A stretch of DNA of 64,000 bases from Pseudomonadota bacterium (GTDB lineage Bacteria; Pseudomonadota; Alphaproteobacteria; Reyranellales; Reyranellaceae), in NCBI GenBank assembly GCA_018240745.1, contig JAFEFF010000214.1:1-64000 (forward strand), read 5' to 3'. Position 1 is the first letter of the stretch. Each line of letters opens with the position of its first letter. The notes beneath the pieces were generated by a model. The model ran no database searches and was not told the DNA's origin. It saw only the letters and a program-made list of their open reading frames with translations. The translations under genes and the position numbers were made by a program. Shown here piece after piece: positions 49,676-62,805 of this stretch.

Positions 49676-52006
49676 GTGTCACTCAGTACCGGCCAAGTCG
49701 CGCGCGCAGCCGAAGATCCCGTGAGCAACGTCCTGAAATGGGTGCTTCTCGTCACTGCGATCCTATGCTTTGCCCTGTTCGCGTGGGCCACGGTACTGAC
49801 CTACGAACGCGCGGCGCCGATGCCGGATCGATTCGTGAGGTCCGACGGGTCCACGCTCATGACGTCGGAGGACATCGTCAGCGGCAAGGCCGGCTTTCAG
49901 AAGGCCGATCTCATGGACTATGGGAGCCTTTACGGGATGGGCTCCTATTTCGGCCAGGACTACACGGCGTTCACGCTGACCCGCCTCGCTTCCTTGACCG
50001 AGACCGCCCTCGCACAACACCGCTTTGGCAAGGCGTTCGACGCCCTCGCGGGCGATCAGCAGGCGGGGGTGCGTGACGAGATGCGCAAACAGCTTCAGGG
50101 GGTCGACCTGACGCGGCAGCAGGTTCCGATTCCCGATGCCCTGGCCGCTGCAATCGGCGCGCTGCGGCCGGAGATGGCGAAGAACCTGGCCACTGTCGAC
50201 CTGACCACGGGGTGGACGCCGGCCTACAGCCTGAGCGAGGAAGAAGCGCACCAGACCGTCGATTTCCTGATCTACTCGGCATTGACGACCGTCGCCCGCC
50301 GGCCCGACACGACATGGTCGTGGACGGAGAACTGGCCGTACGAACCGGAAGTCGGCAACACGCCCACCACCAACACCTTCATCTGGACCTGGGCGAGCTT
50401 CTGCTTCACCTTTCTTGCGTTCGGCGGCGTCCTGTTCATCTATGAATACTGGCTGAGCTCTCCCGATGTCGGGCCGATGGACCCGGTGCTTGCGACGTTC
50501 CAACCGCTCACGGACAGCCAAAAGCGAATCGGAAAGTACTTCCTGGTCGTTGCGGCCATGCTGCTTCTGCAGATCCTGGCGGGCACGATCATGGCGCACG
50601 CCTATTATGACCGCCGCAGTTTCTACGGCCTCGAGCTACACAACATTCTTCCCTTCAACTTCCTGCGGGACGTGCACATACAGGCACCGATCATCTGGAT
50701 CGGCATCGGGTGGATCGGCGCCGGGCTTTTCATCGCTCCCTCGATTGCCGGCGGGCGGGATGCGCGAGGCCAGGGAGTGCTCGTCGACATCCTGTTCTGG
50801 GTGACGGTGATCATCGTCGCCGGCGCGCTGATCGGCGATTGGCTGGGCATCATGGGCCTTGCCGGCCGCCTATGGTTCTGGTTCGGCAACCAGGGTCTTT
50901 CCTACATCCAGCTCGGCCGCTTCTGGCAGATCGCGTTCTTCGCAGGCCTGCTGATCTGGAGCGCACTGGTCTTCCGCGCCCTGTGGCCGACGCGCCAGGC
51001 ACTCTGGCAGGCGACACGACAGTTCTGGTCCGGGCGCATCCGCCTGGAGAACCTGATCTGGGCGGCCACGCTCAACATCGCCGTGCTGTACGTCTTCGGG
51101 ATGATTCCGCTCACGGGCATCGGCAAGTCGTTCACCATCACCGACTTCTGGCGCTGGTGGGTGGTCCATCTGTGGGTCGAGCAGTCGTTCGAATTCTTCG
51201 CCGCCAGCATGAGCGCCTATCTGCTGATGGCGCTGGGCCTGGTTTCGCGCAGGCTTGCCGAGATGGCGGTGTATTTCGAGCTGATCCTGATCTTCCTGGG
51301 CGGCGTGCTCGGCACCGGCCATCATCTCTACTGGGCCGGCGGACCCAGCATGTGGGTGCCCCTGGGCAGCATGTTCTCCTTCATCGAGGTCCTGCCCCTG
51401 GTGCTGTTGATCATCGAGGCGATCAACCATCACCGCCTGATCAAGCAGCACCAGACCTTCAACTATCGCCTCGCCTACACCTACATCATCGGCGCGGCAT
51501 TCTGGAATTTCGTCGGCGCCGGCGTGTTCGGCGGAGGCACCCTGAACGCGCCGCTGGTCAACTACTACGAGCACGGCACCTTCCTCACCCTGAACCACGC
51601 CCACACCTCGCTGTTCGGCGCCTTCGGCCTGCTGGCGATCGGCTTGATCTATTTCTGCCTGCGCTATGCGGCGGGCGAGCGCGCGGCCTTTGGCGAGCGC
51701 CTGGGCTTGTGGGCCTTCTGGCTCTACAACGGCGGCCTGGCGCTGTGGGTTCTGCTCAACTTCTTTCCTGTCGGCTGGCCGCAGCTCGCGGCGGTCTTCG
51801 AGCATGGCCTGACCTATGCCCGAAGCGTCGATTTCTACAACGAGACGCTCATCTGGCAGTGGATGCGGTTGCCCGGCGATGTCGTCTTCGCCGCCGGGGC
51901 GCTCCTGATGGCGTGGGACTTCCTCATCAAGAGCCGGCCGATCCTGCCCAGGATGATCGCGCAATGGACGGGAGGGTCATCGGCGGCGGCGCGGCCGGCG
52001 GAGTGA
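49676..52006 (+). CDS. norB: Quinol-dependent nitric oxide reductase (qNOR/NorB-type)
   Basis: 776-residue integral membrane haem-copper superfamily enzyme reducing NO to N2O with electrons from quinol. The N-terminal NorC-like periplasmic domain (from ERAAPMPDRFVRS to residue 250) lacks CxxCH, as in qNOR. Metal ligands are visible: HLWVE (FeB His and Glu), GTGHHLYW (two FeB His) and LNHAHTSLFG (haem His pair). After HLWVE the usual GVWE is QSFE, keeping the second Glu. I prefer the GTG at 49676 (GGGAG 6 nt upstream) to the ATG at 49586. No other denitrification gene is nearby, so NO detoxification is likelier than respiration. Confidence 0.88.
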   Translation: MSLSTGQVARAAEDPVSNVLKWVLLVTAILCFALFAWATVLTYERAAPMPDRFVRSDGSTLMTSEDIVSGKAGFQKADLMDYGSLYGMGSYFGQDYTAFTLTRLASLTETALAQHRFGKAFDALAGDQQAGVRDEMRKQLQGVDLTRQQVPIPDALAAAIGALRPEMAKNLATVDLTTGWTPAYSLSEEEAHQTVDFLIYSALTTVARRPDTTWSWTENWPYEPEVGNTPTTNTFIWTWASFCFTFLAFGGVLFIYEYWLSSPDVGPMDPVLATFQPLTDSQKRIGKYFLVVAAMLLLQILAGTIMAHAYYDRRSFYGLELHNILPFNFLRDVHIQAPIIWIGIGWIGAGLFIAPSIAGGRDARGQGVLVDILFWVTVIIVAGALIGDWLGIMGLAGRLWFWFGNQGLSYIQLGRFWQIAFFAGLLIWSALVFRALWPTRQALWQATRQFWSGRIRLENLIWAATLNIAVLYVFGMIPLTGIGKSFTITDFWRWWVVHLWVEQSFEFFAASMSAYLLMALGLVSRRLAEMAVYFELILIFLGGVLGTGHHLYWAGGPSMWVPLGSMFSFIEVLPLVLLIIEAINHHRLIKQHQTFNYRLAYTYIIGAAFWNFVGAGVFGGGTLNAPLVNYYEHGTFLTLNHAHTSLFGAFGLLAIGLIYFCLRYAAGERAAFGERLGLWAFWLYNGGLALWVLLNFFPVGWPQLAAVFEHGLTYARSVDFYNETLIWQWMRLPGDVVFAAGALLMAWDFLIKSRPILPRMIAQWTGGSSAAARPAE

Positions 52007-52089
52007 TCCATCGCATGGGTCGCCCGGCCAGACGCTGAAACTCTCCATCGCAGAGCTATTTCGTATTGGCCCCACGACCTGGCCTGTCT

Positions 52090-52109
52090 CATCTTGCCGC
52101 GGCAAGATG
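52090..52109. terminator. Perfect 20-bp palindrome between convergent genes
   Basis: CATCTTGCCGCGGCAAGATG is a perfect palindrome directly abutting the stop of the TPR gene (52110) and 84 nt past the NO reductase stop. It could stop transcription from both sides, though no T-run follows. A protein-binding site is the alternative. Confidence 0.5.
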
Positions 52110-53135
52110 CTACAATCGCTTCAGCTCGTTCGACGCTGCCCAGTTGTACTCCGACACCGTGGGGCAGCGCGCCTGGGCAAGTTGGAGCTGCTCGCGCGCC
52201 CGCTGCTTGTCGCCGCGTCGGATGTTGTCCATACCGATAAAGTAGGCGGCCATGCACTTGCCGTTGGTCTTCTTGGCGGCATCGTCGGATTCGGCGGCGA
52301 CCTCGAGCTCGCCGGGCGGCAGGCGGCCGAGCAGGAACCTGGCGATCGGGCCCGGCCATTCGTACAGGTTCTCGTTGCCGAGCTCCCTGGCCAGCGCCGC
52401 CTGCGCATTGTGCCTGCCGCGCACCTGGGCGGCGTAGCGCCACAGCGCGCCCCAGATCCGGCCCTTGAGCGTGGTTTGCCCCGCGATCGAGGCGTCGAAG
52501 TCGCTCGCCGCCTGGTCGTAGTTGCCCAGCGCCAGGTTGGCATGGCCGCGGAAATAGGAACTGTTGCGCCGTTCGGCCGTGGTCTGGGCGCTGGCGACAG
52601 CAGTATCCAGCGTGCCGAGCGCGCGGGCATAGTCGGCGATCTGCATCTGCACCTGGCCCTGGCCCATCAGCAGCCAGGTATCGTTCGGCTTCTTCTGCAG
52701 GCCATAGCCCAGCGCCCGGAGCGCCGCGCCGCGGTCGCCGCCACCGGCCAGCCCGGGCATGACGAGCGACAGCATGATCGGCCAGCCCTTCGGATTGACC
52801 CGGGCCATCTCGGCGACGTCCTTCTGGCTGTCGGCCTCGCGCCCCATCCGGCTGAACACGAAGGCGCGGATGCTGAGGTAGAGCGAACGGTCGACCGGCG
52901 AGAGCTGCGAGGTCGACAGGATCTTGTTCAGGTTCTCGATCGTGGCGCTGCGCGCCGCCGCCGGCAGGCTGGACCCGGCCGCCCCGGACGAGCCGGCGCC
53001 GCGATATTCCCGCGAGGGCGAGTCCCAGTCCGCTCCGCCCTGGAGCTGGGCATGCGCGGTTCCGTACACGGTCACCCCGTACACCATCACAAGGGCCGCA
53101 AATGCACCGAGTAAATGCCGGCTTCCGCGCTGCAT
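52110..53135 (-). CDS. Secreted TPR-repeat protein
   Basis: 341-residue protein starting MQRGSRHLLGAFAALVMVYG, with a cleavable Sec signal ending AHA. Helical TPR-like pairs run from about residue 75 to the end, including WLLMGQGQVQMQIADYARAL and SYFRGHANLALGNYDQAASD, the latter the best TPR match (G8-A20 pattern). It is divergent from acnA by 123 nt. The same frame stays open for another 2.9 kb antisense to acnA, but that extension has no family features. TPR proteins of this type scaffold envelope complexes; partners are unknown. Confidence 0.78.
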   Translation of the reverse strand: MQRGSRHLLGAFAALVMVYGVTVYGTAHAQLQGGADWDSPSREYRGAGSSGAAGSSLPAAARSATIENLNKILSTSQLSPVDRSLYLSIRAFVFSRMGREADSQKDVAEMARVNPKGWPIMLSLVMPGLAGGGDRGAALRALGYGLQKKPNDTWLLMGQGQVQMQIADYARALGTLDTAVASAQTTAERRNSSYFRGHANLALGNYDQAASDFDASIAGQTTLKGRIWGALWRYAAQVRGRHNAQAALARELGNENLYEWPGPIARFLLGRLPPGELEVAAESDDAAKKTNGKCMAAYFIGMDNIRRGDKQRAREQLQLAQARCPTVSEYNWAASNELKRL

Positions 53136-53258
53136 GCGCGCACTCTGGCACAGCCCCGCCACAACCGCATCCGCCGATTGCCTGACCCCGTCCGGCCCCC
53201 TATTTTGCCCCCGATTTCGCCAACTCGAACGACCGCACGACCTCCAGGAGTTAGCCCA

Positions 53259-55946
<2,688 letters not shown>

Positions 55947-55956
55947 GAACGGGATC

Positions 55957-56508
55957 ATGGCGACGGGGTTGGTCAGCCACTTCGTCGCCATGGCGCAGAA
56001 CAACGCCTGGGCCAACCACCGGCTGCTCAGCGCCTGCGAGGCGCTGACGCCGGAGGAGTTCGCGGCGCCACGAGTGAGCTTCTTCCCGTCACTGCGGCTC
56101 ACCTTGAACCATATCCTGGACGTCGACCTGTACTACCTCGCGGCCCTGGAGGGCGGCGATGCGATCGGCCGCATCAAGGCGCCCGCTTCGGACTATGCCG
56201 ACGCACGCTCCCTTCGGCTGGTCCAGACCGCGACCGACAGGCGGCTGATCGCCTTCTGCGAGCGGCAGACCGAGGAGACGCTTCAGCGCGACTGGCACCT
56301 GCCGCGGCTCAACCGCAAGCCGCCGCCCTCCAGGGTCGCCAACATCCTGGAGCACTTGTTCCAGCACGACATCCATCACCGCGGCCAGGCGCACGCCATG
56401 CTGGCGAGCACGAACATCAAGCCGCCGCAGCTCGACGAGTTCTTCCTCGCCGGGGAAGAAGATCTGCGACGCGACGAGCTTCGCGCGCTCGGCCTGCCGC
56501 TGCGTTGA
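55957..56508 (+). CDS. DinB-family protein
   Basis: 183-residue four-helix DinB/YfiT-like protein. Three metal-binding His positions fit the family: in LNHILDVDLYYL near residue 47 and in FQHDIHHRGQAHAML near residue 136. These proteins include bacillithiol and mycothiol transferases and many members of unknown reaction. It starts 10 nt after acnA and probably shares its transcript. No thiol-cofactor genes are nearby. It is followed by a strong hairpin. Confidence 0.88.
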   Translation: MATGLVSHFVAMAQNNAWANHRLLSACEALTPEEFAAPRVSFFPSLRLTLNHILDVDLYYLAALEGGDAIGRIKAPASDYADARSLRLVQTATDRRLIAFCERQTEETLQRDWHLPRLNRKPPPSRVANILEHLFQHDIHHRGQAHAMLASTNIKPPQLDEFFLAGEEDLRRDELRALGLPLR

Positions 56509-56536
56509 TGAAGCAGGCGCGCGTCATGCTCAGCCT

Positions 56537-56562
56537 TTCCTCCCCATTCATATGGGGAGGAA
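56537..56562. promoter_or_regulatory. Hairpin that buries the next gene's ribosome-binding site
   Basis: TTCCTCCCCAT (56537-56547) is perfectly complementary to ATGGGGAGGAA (56552-56562) around TCAT. The right arm contains the SD (GGGGAGGAA) for the ATG at 56570. It may end the acnA-dinB transcript, gate translation of the downstream gene, or both. A weaker relative lies at 22593-22614. Confidence 0.65.
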
Positions 56563-56569
56563 GCTCGAC

Positions 56570-57691
56570 ATGAAGTCGCGCGCCTCTTTCGCCGGCGCCG
56601 CCGTCGAAGTCAGCGACCTCGGTCGCTCGATCGCCTTTCATCGCCTGTGGCTGCCGACGCTCGGCTTTCATCGTGTCTGGGCGAGCCCCGGCCGGGTGAT
56701 GTGGTCGCGCGGCTACGACCATTTCGTCATGCGCCAGGCGAGCGAGGGCGTGTCATACGGGCCCGGTGCGCTGTGGCTCGCGGTGTCGGCCGAGAGCCGC
56801 ACCCAGGTCGACGAGGTCTATGCCGTGCTCAAGGAAGCAGGCACCGAGATCCTGCAGCCGCCGACCGAGCTCGACTACTTTGCACCGGGCTACTACTCGG
56901 TCGCCTTTCGCGATCCCGACGGCGTGCCGATCGAAGTGGCGCATCGCTGGGAGGATCTCCCCGACCTGAGTGACGCCGAGTCGGTCAAGGTGCCGGGCCA
57001 CGGCGTCACGCTCGGCGGCTACTTCTTCAAGCCGCAGGCCGGCAAGCCGCCCTACCCGGCGGTGATCCTGCTGCACGGATTCGCGCAGAACGCCTCGCAC
57101 CTCGCGGCGCTGGCGCGCCTCACCGCGGCCAACGGCTATGCCGCGCTGGCGCTGTCGCTGCGCGGCTGGCTGGGCAGCGAGGGCGAGAGCGACCAGGGCC
57201 TGCGCCAGCCGCTCGACGTGCTGGCAGCGATCGATTGGATGGCCAAGCGGCCGCTGGTCGACCGCGAGCGGATCGCCCTGGTCGGCAACTCGATGGGCGG
57301 TCAGGTGGCGCTGCTGACCGCGGCGCACCGCCCGCCGATCCGCGCCGTCGCCGCCTTCCATCCGCCGATCGACCTCGCCGCCTGGCGTGAGGCCAATCCG
57401 TTCGTGCGCGACTATCTCGACGATCTCTGCGGGCCCGAGGGTCTGCCGGTGCGCTCGCCGATCTTCCGGGTGGCGCAGATCGACGTGCCGGTCCTGCTGG
57501 TCCACGGCGACAAGGACGAGAACGTTTCCGTGGAGCAGACCGAGACCATGGCGGCGTCCTTGAAAAACCATGGCAAGGAAGTCGAAACTTTCATCGTGCC
57601 CGGCGCCACCCACTATTTCACCGAGCAGCACAACGCCGATGCCCGGCGCAAGCTGTTCGAGTTCCTGCGCCGCCATCTCGGTCGGAGTTAA
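56570..57691 (+). CDS. Fusion of a VOC domain and an alpha/beta hydrolase
   Basis: 373-residue two-domain protein. Residues 1-130 are a VOC/glyoxalase module (VEVSDLGRSIAFHRLWLPTL, YSVAFRDPDGVPIEVAH). Residues 140-373 are a dienelactone-hydrolase or prolyl-oligopeptidase-like alpha/beta hydrolase, with ILLHGFAQNASHLAALARL, nucleophile elbow VGNSMGGQVAL, DKDENV and a catalytic His in GATHYF. The start is the ATG at 56570, 9 nt after GGAGG in a hairpin; the ATG at 56552 is inside the hairpin. The pairing suggests two successive steps on one substrate, perhaps an aromatic ring-cleavage or lactone compound. The reaction is unknown. Confidence 0.85.
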   Translation: MKSRASFAGAAVEVSDLGRSIAFHRLWLPTLGFHRVWASPGRVMWSRGYDHFVMRQASEGVSYGPGALWLAVSAESRTQVDEVYAVLKEAGTEILQPPTELDYFAPGYYSVAFRDPDGVPIEVAHRWEDLPDLSDAESVKVPGHGVTLGGYFFKPQAGKPPYPAVILLHGFAQNASHLAALARLTAANGYAALALSLRGWLGSEGESDQGLRQPLDVLAAIDWMAKRPLVDRERIALVGNSMGGQVALLTAAHRPPIRAVAAFHPPIDLAAWREANPFVRDYLDDLCGPEGLPVRSPIFRVAQIDVPVLLVHGDKDENVSVEQTETMAASLKNHGKEVETFIVPGATHYFTEQHNADARRKLFEFLRRHLGRS

Positions 57692-57701
57692 GTGGTGATC
57701 C

Positions 57702-57950
57702 CTACTTCCGGTCGTCGGGACGCGGCGCTTCGCCGGTCTTGCGCCGCATCAGCTTGTCGAAAGCCTTCATATCCGCCCGCGATCGACGCTCGGCGAACCA
57801 CGATGCCGCATTCAAGGCCGACACCTTTTGCGCCACGGCGAGCGCAATGAACTGATTCACGCTGATACCTTCGCGCCTGGCGAGTTTCGCCACTTCGGCC
57901 CGAATACTCGCTGGAAGCCGTAGAGGATAGGTCGCTGAAGTCGTCTTCAC
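57702..57950 (-). CDS. Ribbon-helix-helix antitoxin
   Basis: 82-residue protein. YPLRLPASIRAEVAKLARRE followed by GISVNQFIALAVAQK is an Arc/CopG-type ribbon-helix-helix DNA-binding domain, as in HicB-like antitoxins. The C-terminal half (RRSRADMKAFDKLMRRK) is basic and would bind and block the toxin. The ATG overlaps the stop of the PIN toxin gene (ATGA). The antitoxin follows the toxin, the reverse of the common order. Autoregulation of the pair is expected from the family. Confidence 0.85.
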   Translation of the reverse strand: MKTTSATYPLRLPASIRAEVAKLARREGISVNQFIALAVAQKVSALNAASWFAERRSRADMKAFDKLMRRKTGEAPRPDDRK

Positions 57951-58369
57951 GTCATGATCCTTTTCAGCGCCTCTCGCGGCGCCAATACTGCGATACCGAA
58001 CTCGTTCGGGACGTCGCCATAATCCCGACGATCGAACGTTACAATGGCGTCAGCATGACCGTTGATCACCGCGTCGAGCACCATATCGTCGTTGGCGTCG
58101 CGCAAGCGGCCGCGCCAGAGAAAGTGGGCTTCCACCTCGTCGACCAGATTGGCCACGGCATCGAGAAAAATCCGCACGTCATCGCGATCCAGGCCCGCTG
58201 CCGCCCGATGTTCTTGCCGTTCGCAGATCGCCTCGTATTCCACAAAGAGCGCCACTGTCGCCAGCAGAACGACCCGCCGGCGCCGAGCCGCCATCAAAAT
58301 GGCAGCCGATGCGCCGGAGGGGCTGCGCATGCCCGCCACAACGACATCGGTGTCGAGCACCAGCCTCAT
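57947..58369 (-). CDS. PIN-domain toxin
   Basis: 140-residue PIN-domain ribonuclease of the putative-toxin group. Acidic metal ligands are Asp6/Asp8 in VLDTDVVVAG, Glu44 or Glu47 in FVEYEAICE, and Asp residues in DANDDMVLDAVINGHADAIV with the following TFD near residue 115. It probably cleaves RNA when free of its antitoxin. It is the first gene of the pair and is convergent with the VOC-hydrolase fusion. No SD is obvious, so expression may be weak. Confidence 0.88.
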   Translation of the reverse strand: MRLVLDTDVVVAGMRSPSGASAAILMAARRRRVVLLATVALFVEYEAICERQEHRAAAGLDRDDVRIFLDAVANLVDEVEAHFLWRGRLRDANDDMVLDAVINGHADAIVTFDRRDYGDVPNEFGIAVLAPREALKRIMT

Positions 58370-58471
58370 GGGTCGATTCTAACCCGCGGAAATGATTTCT
58401 CACCGCCTGCGTGTGGCGCTGTGCCATCTACCTCGATACGGTCCACTCAACGAATGGAGGACCATCCCTGT

Positions 58472-59143
58472 ATGAAGGTGTCGGACGCGATCAACAGCCG
58501 CCGGTCGATGCGGGTCTTCAAGGCGGATCCCGTGGCCAAGGCGGACGTCGAATGGATCATCGGCAACGCCAACCGGGCGGCGTCGAACGGCAATCTGCAG
58601 CCCTGGAAGCTCTATGTGACCATGGGCGCCGCCCGCAAGCGGCTGTCGACGGCGATCCTGTCGGCAATGGATTCCAACGATCACGGCCCGGGCGCGGAGT
58701 ACAGCGTCTACCCCAGGGAATTCACGCCGGTTTACGACGCGCGCCGCAAGACGGTCGGCAAGCAGCTCTACACCCTGCTCGGCGTGCCGCGCGGCGACAG
58801 CGCCGGCATGACCAGGCAGTTCCGCAAGAACTACGAGTTCTTCGACGCGCCGGTCGGCATGATCCTGTGCGTCGAGCGGCGCATGGAAAAGGGCCAGTGG
58901 ATAGACTGCGGCATCTTCCTCGACCAGCTGATGCTGCTCGCGCGCGAGAAAGGCCTGCACACCTGCCCGCAGGCCGCATTCAGCCGCTATCAGCACGTGG
59001 TGCGGCGCGAGCTCAAGGTGCCTGACGACCAGGTCGTGATCTGCGGCCTGGCGATGGGCTATGCCGATCCTGACGCCGTGCCCAACAACCTGATCACCGA
59101 GCGCGCGCCGATCTCCGACTTCACCACCTGGTTCACGGAGTGA
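58472..59143 (+). CDS. Nitroreductase-family protein
   Basis: 223-residue FMN-dependent nitroreductase. AINSRRSMRVFKADPV binds the FMN phosphate, and ANRAASNGNLQPWKLYVTMG covers the Ser-Asn-Gln-Pro-like motif. CGIFLDQLMLLAREKGLHTC and VICGLAMGYADPDAVPNNL complete the fold. The ATG at 58472 gives the family N-terminus (MKVSDAINSRRS); GGAGG is a rather long 11 nt upstream, and an ATG at 58454 is an alternative. The stop overlaps a GTG that opens a 49-codon membrane ORF. It reduces nitro compounds, quinones or enones with NAD(P)H. Confidence 0.9.
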   Translation: MKVSDAINSRRSMRVFKADPVAKADVEWIIGNANRAASNGNLQPWKLYVTMGAARKRLSTAILSAMDSNDHGPGAEYSVYPREFTPVYDARRKTVGKQLYTLLGVPRGDSAGMTRQFRKNYEFFDAPVGMILCVERRMEKGQWIDCGIFLDQLMLLAREKGLHTCPQAAFSRYQHVVRRELKVPDDQVVICGLAMGYADPDAVPNNLITERAPISDFTTWFTE

Positions 59144-59289
59144 CGTCAACGCGCAGAGACCTCGTCGTCGCGGCGGTCTTCTGCGCCGTCGTCGGTCTCT
59201 ACGATGCGTTCTACGTCTGGTGCCTGGTCACCGGCGGGCCGCTGGTGATCTTGCCGTTCGGCGGGATTGCGTGGCGGCGACCGGCATGA
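59140..59289 (+). CDS. Small membrane protein (49 aa)
   Basis: A 49-residue frame starts at GTG 59140 (VTSTRRDLVVAAVFCAVVGL), continues YDAFYVWCLVTGGPLVILPF and ends GGIAWRRPA. It would form one or two membrane helices. The GTG overlaps the nitroreductase stop by 4 nt, and its TGA overlaps the ATG of the following polytopic membrane protein by 4 nt. Exact overlaps at both ends support translation. No family recognised. A role as subunit or insertion helper of the downstream protein is possible. Confidence 0.55.
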   Translation: MTSTRRDLVVAAVFCAVVGLYDAFYVWCLVTGGPLVILPFGGIAWRRPA

Positions 59290-60737
59290 AAACGGCGGGC
59301 CAAGCCCGAGCGTCTAGCGGGGCCAAACATCCCACTCTCGAGCACAGCGACTGGGCGCTACTGGCTGCGTTCGTCGTCGTCGCGGTGCTGGGCAGCTTGA
59401 CGCACTGCCTCATGGTGCACGACGGCGCCGTCATCCTGGGAGCAGTGTGGCTCGGCGACGCGTGGGATCTCTATCTCAACCAAATCGCCGCGCGGTCAGT
59501 TTCGACATTCGTACTCTTTGGACCAGCGTGGGCACTGCGCTCCGCAGTACCTCTCTCCTCTGATGGCTTCCTGACCAGCGCGCACGCGCTTTACTTCCTG
59601 GTGCCGCTGGGATTCTGGTTCTTCATCCGGCGCGTCGAGCCCAATGCTGCATTTTCGCGCCTCTATCTGGCCATTGCACTAGCGTTTGTCTTCTTTCCGA
59701 GCGAGCTCATCGTCGGCATCGGGCTTTGGATGATTTGGGCCGCCCTGATCGCACGGCCGGACTGTACGACCGGTCAATTGATCATCAGCACCGTGATACT
59801 GGGTGCCCTTATGGTTTTCACCCACCCTGCGACAATGCTGATGACGGCGGCATACCTGTTGCTCGGCGCGGCACTCGCAGCTTCGGGCAGGCATTTTCCC
59901 AAACCGACATTGTTGGCTGCCGGAGCGATGACCGCCTTGCTCCTCGCCGGCTACCTTATCACCAGCCGTCTCCTGCCAACCACGAATCCGACGATCATTC
60001 GCGCTTTGGCTGAAAACCAGTTCGATTTTGTCAATCCGTGGTGGATGTTGGCGACTTTGGGTCGCTCTCCCGTGCTCCCGGCCCTATGGCTTCTCCTCGT
60101 CGCGCCCGGTGCAAGTGCGGCACGACTTCGTTGGCGCCTTTCTCCCGCGGCGGTGGTCTGCATCTTCGGCCTCGGCCTATGGTTCGCCGCGAACGGTGTC
60201 ACGCAGGTCACCTGGATCTATGTACGACACTTCGGCGTCTATGCGCTGGTCCTGGCGTTGGCCTTGGCGATCGTCGACCCTCCGATGTGGTCGCGAGTGG
60301 CGCCGCGCGCTTTGACGTCCTTTGCCACGATCATGGCCGTGGCAGCGATCTCCTACAGCGTCGACCTGACGCTGCTCGACCGATATATTGCTTCGCGCAC
60401 GCCCGACCACGCGCTGGAAGACGCCGAAACCTTGACGCCGCCGTGGCCGCCGCCGAGACAGGCTCCTACCGCCCGTCGAATCTTGTTCAAATGGACAGCG
60501 GGCCCCGACTATGTTCGAGACGTCGTGGTGCCGGACTATGATTGGTATTTGCTGACGCTGGCCTTCCAGAGCTTCTTCCTCTCGCAACGGACCGCCATCC
60601 TCTATCACAGCATCTCGGACGCGGGCTGGGTTCCGTATGAATGCCCTCCTGTCAGGCGCGCCCTTGCGGCAGCACGCGATCAGGGTGATGCGAGGTTTCT
60701 TCAATTCGTCCTGGCGCACCATTACTGCACGCCATAA
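59286..60737 (+). CDS. Polytopic membrane protein of unknown function
   Basis: 483-residue protein with about ten hydrophobic segments (for example WALLAAFVVVAVLGSLTHCL, LYLAIALAFVFFPSELIVGI and VYALVLALALAIVDPPMWSR), followed by a soluble C-terminal region of about 110 residues with several Cys and His. The topology recalls GtrA- or glycosyltransferase-C-like polyprenyl-linked enzymes, but no motif confirms this. The start is the ATG at 59286 overlapping the 49-residue ORF. Codon choice looks less GC-biased than in neighbours, hinting at later acquisition. Confidence 0.7.
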   Translation: MKTAGQARASSGAKHPTLEHSDWALLAAFVVVAVLGSLTHCLMVHDGAVILGAVWLGDAWDLYLNQIAARSVSTFVLFGPAWALRSAVPLSSDGFLTSAHALYFLVPLGFWFFIRRVEPNAAFSRLYLAIALAFVFFPSELIVGIGLWMIWAALIARPDCTTGQLIISTVILGALMVFTHPATMLMTAAYLLLGAALAASGRHFPKPTLLAAGAMTALLLAGYLITSRLLPTTNPTIIRALAENQFDFVNPWWMLATLGRSPVLPALWLLLVAPGASAARLRWRLSPAAVVCIFGLGLWFAANGVTQVTWIYVRHFGVYALVLALALAIVDPPMWSRVAPRALTSFATIMAVAAISYSVDLTLLDRYIASRTPDHALEDAETLTPPWPPPRQAPTARRILFKWTAGPDYVRDVVVPDYDWYLLTLAFQSFFLSQRTAILYHSISDAGWVPYECPPVRRALAAARDQGDARFLQFVLAHHYCTP

Positions 60738-60859
60738 ACCGCTGTTCGGTCACTGCAGCACGCCGCGCCGTCGGCTTCCAGGGCCAAGGATGCGCTGAAA
60801 GGCGAATTGCGGGCGGTCGCAGCCGCGCGCTAAAACTTGAGGGAATTGGGAGGATGTCC

Positions 60860-62797
<1,938 letters not shown>

Positions 62798-62805
62798 GGA
62801 GTCCG

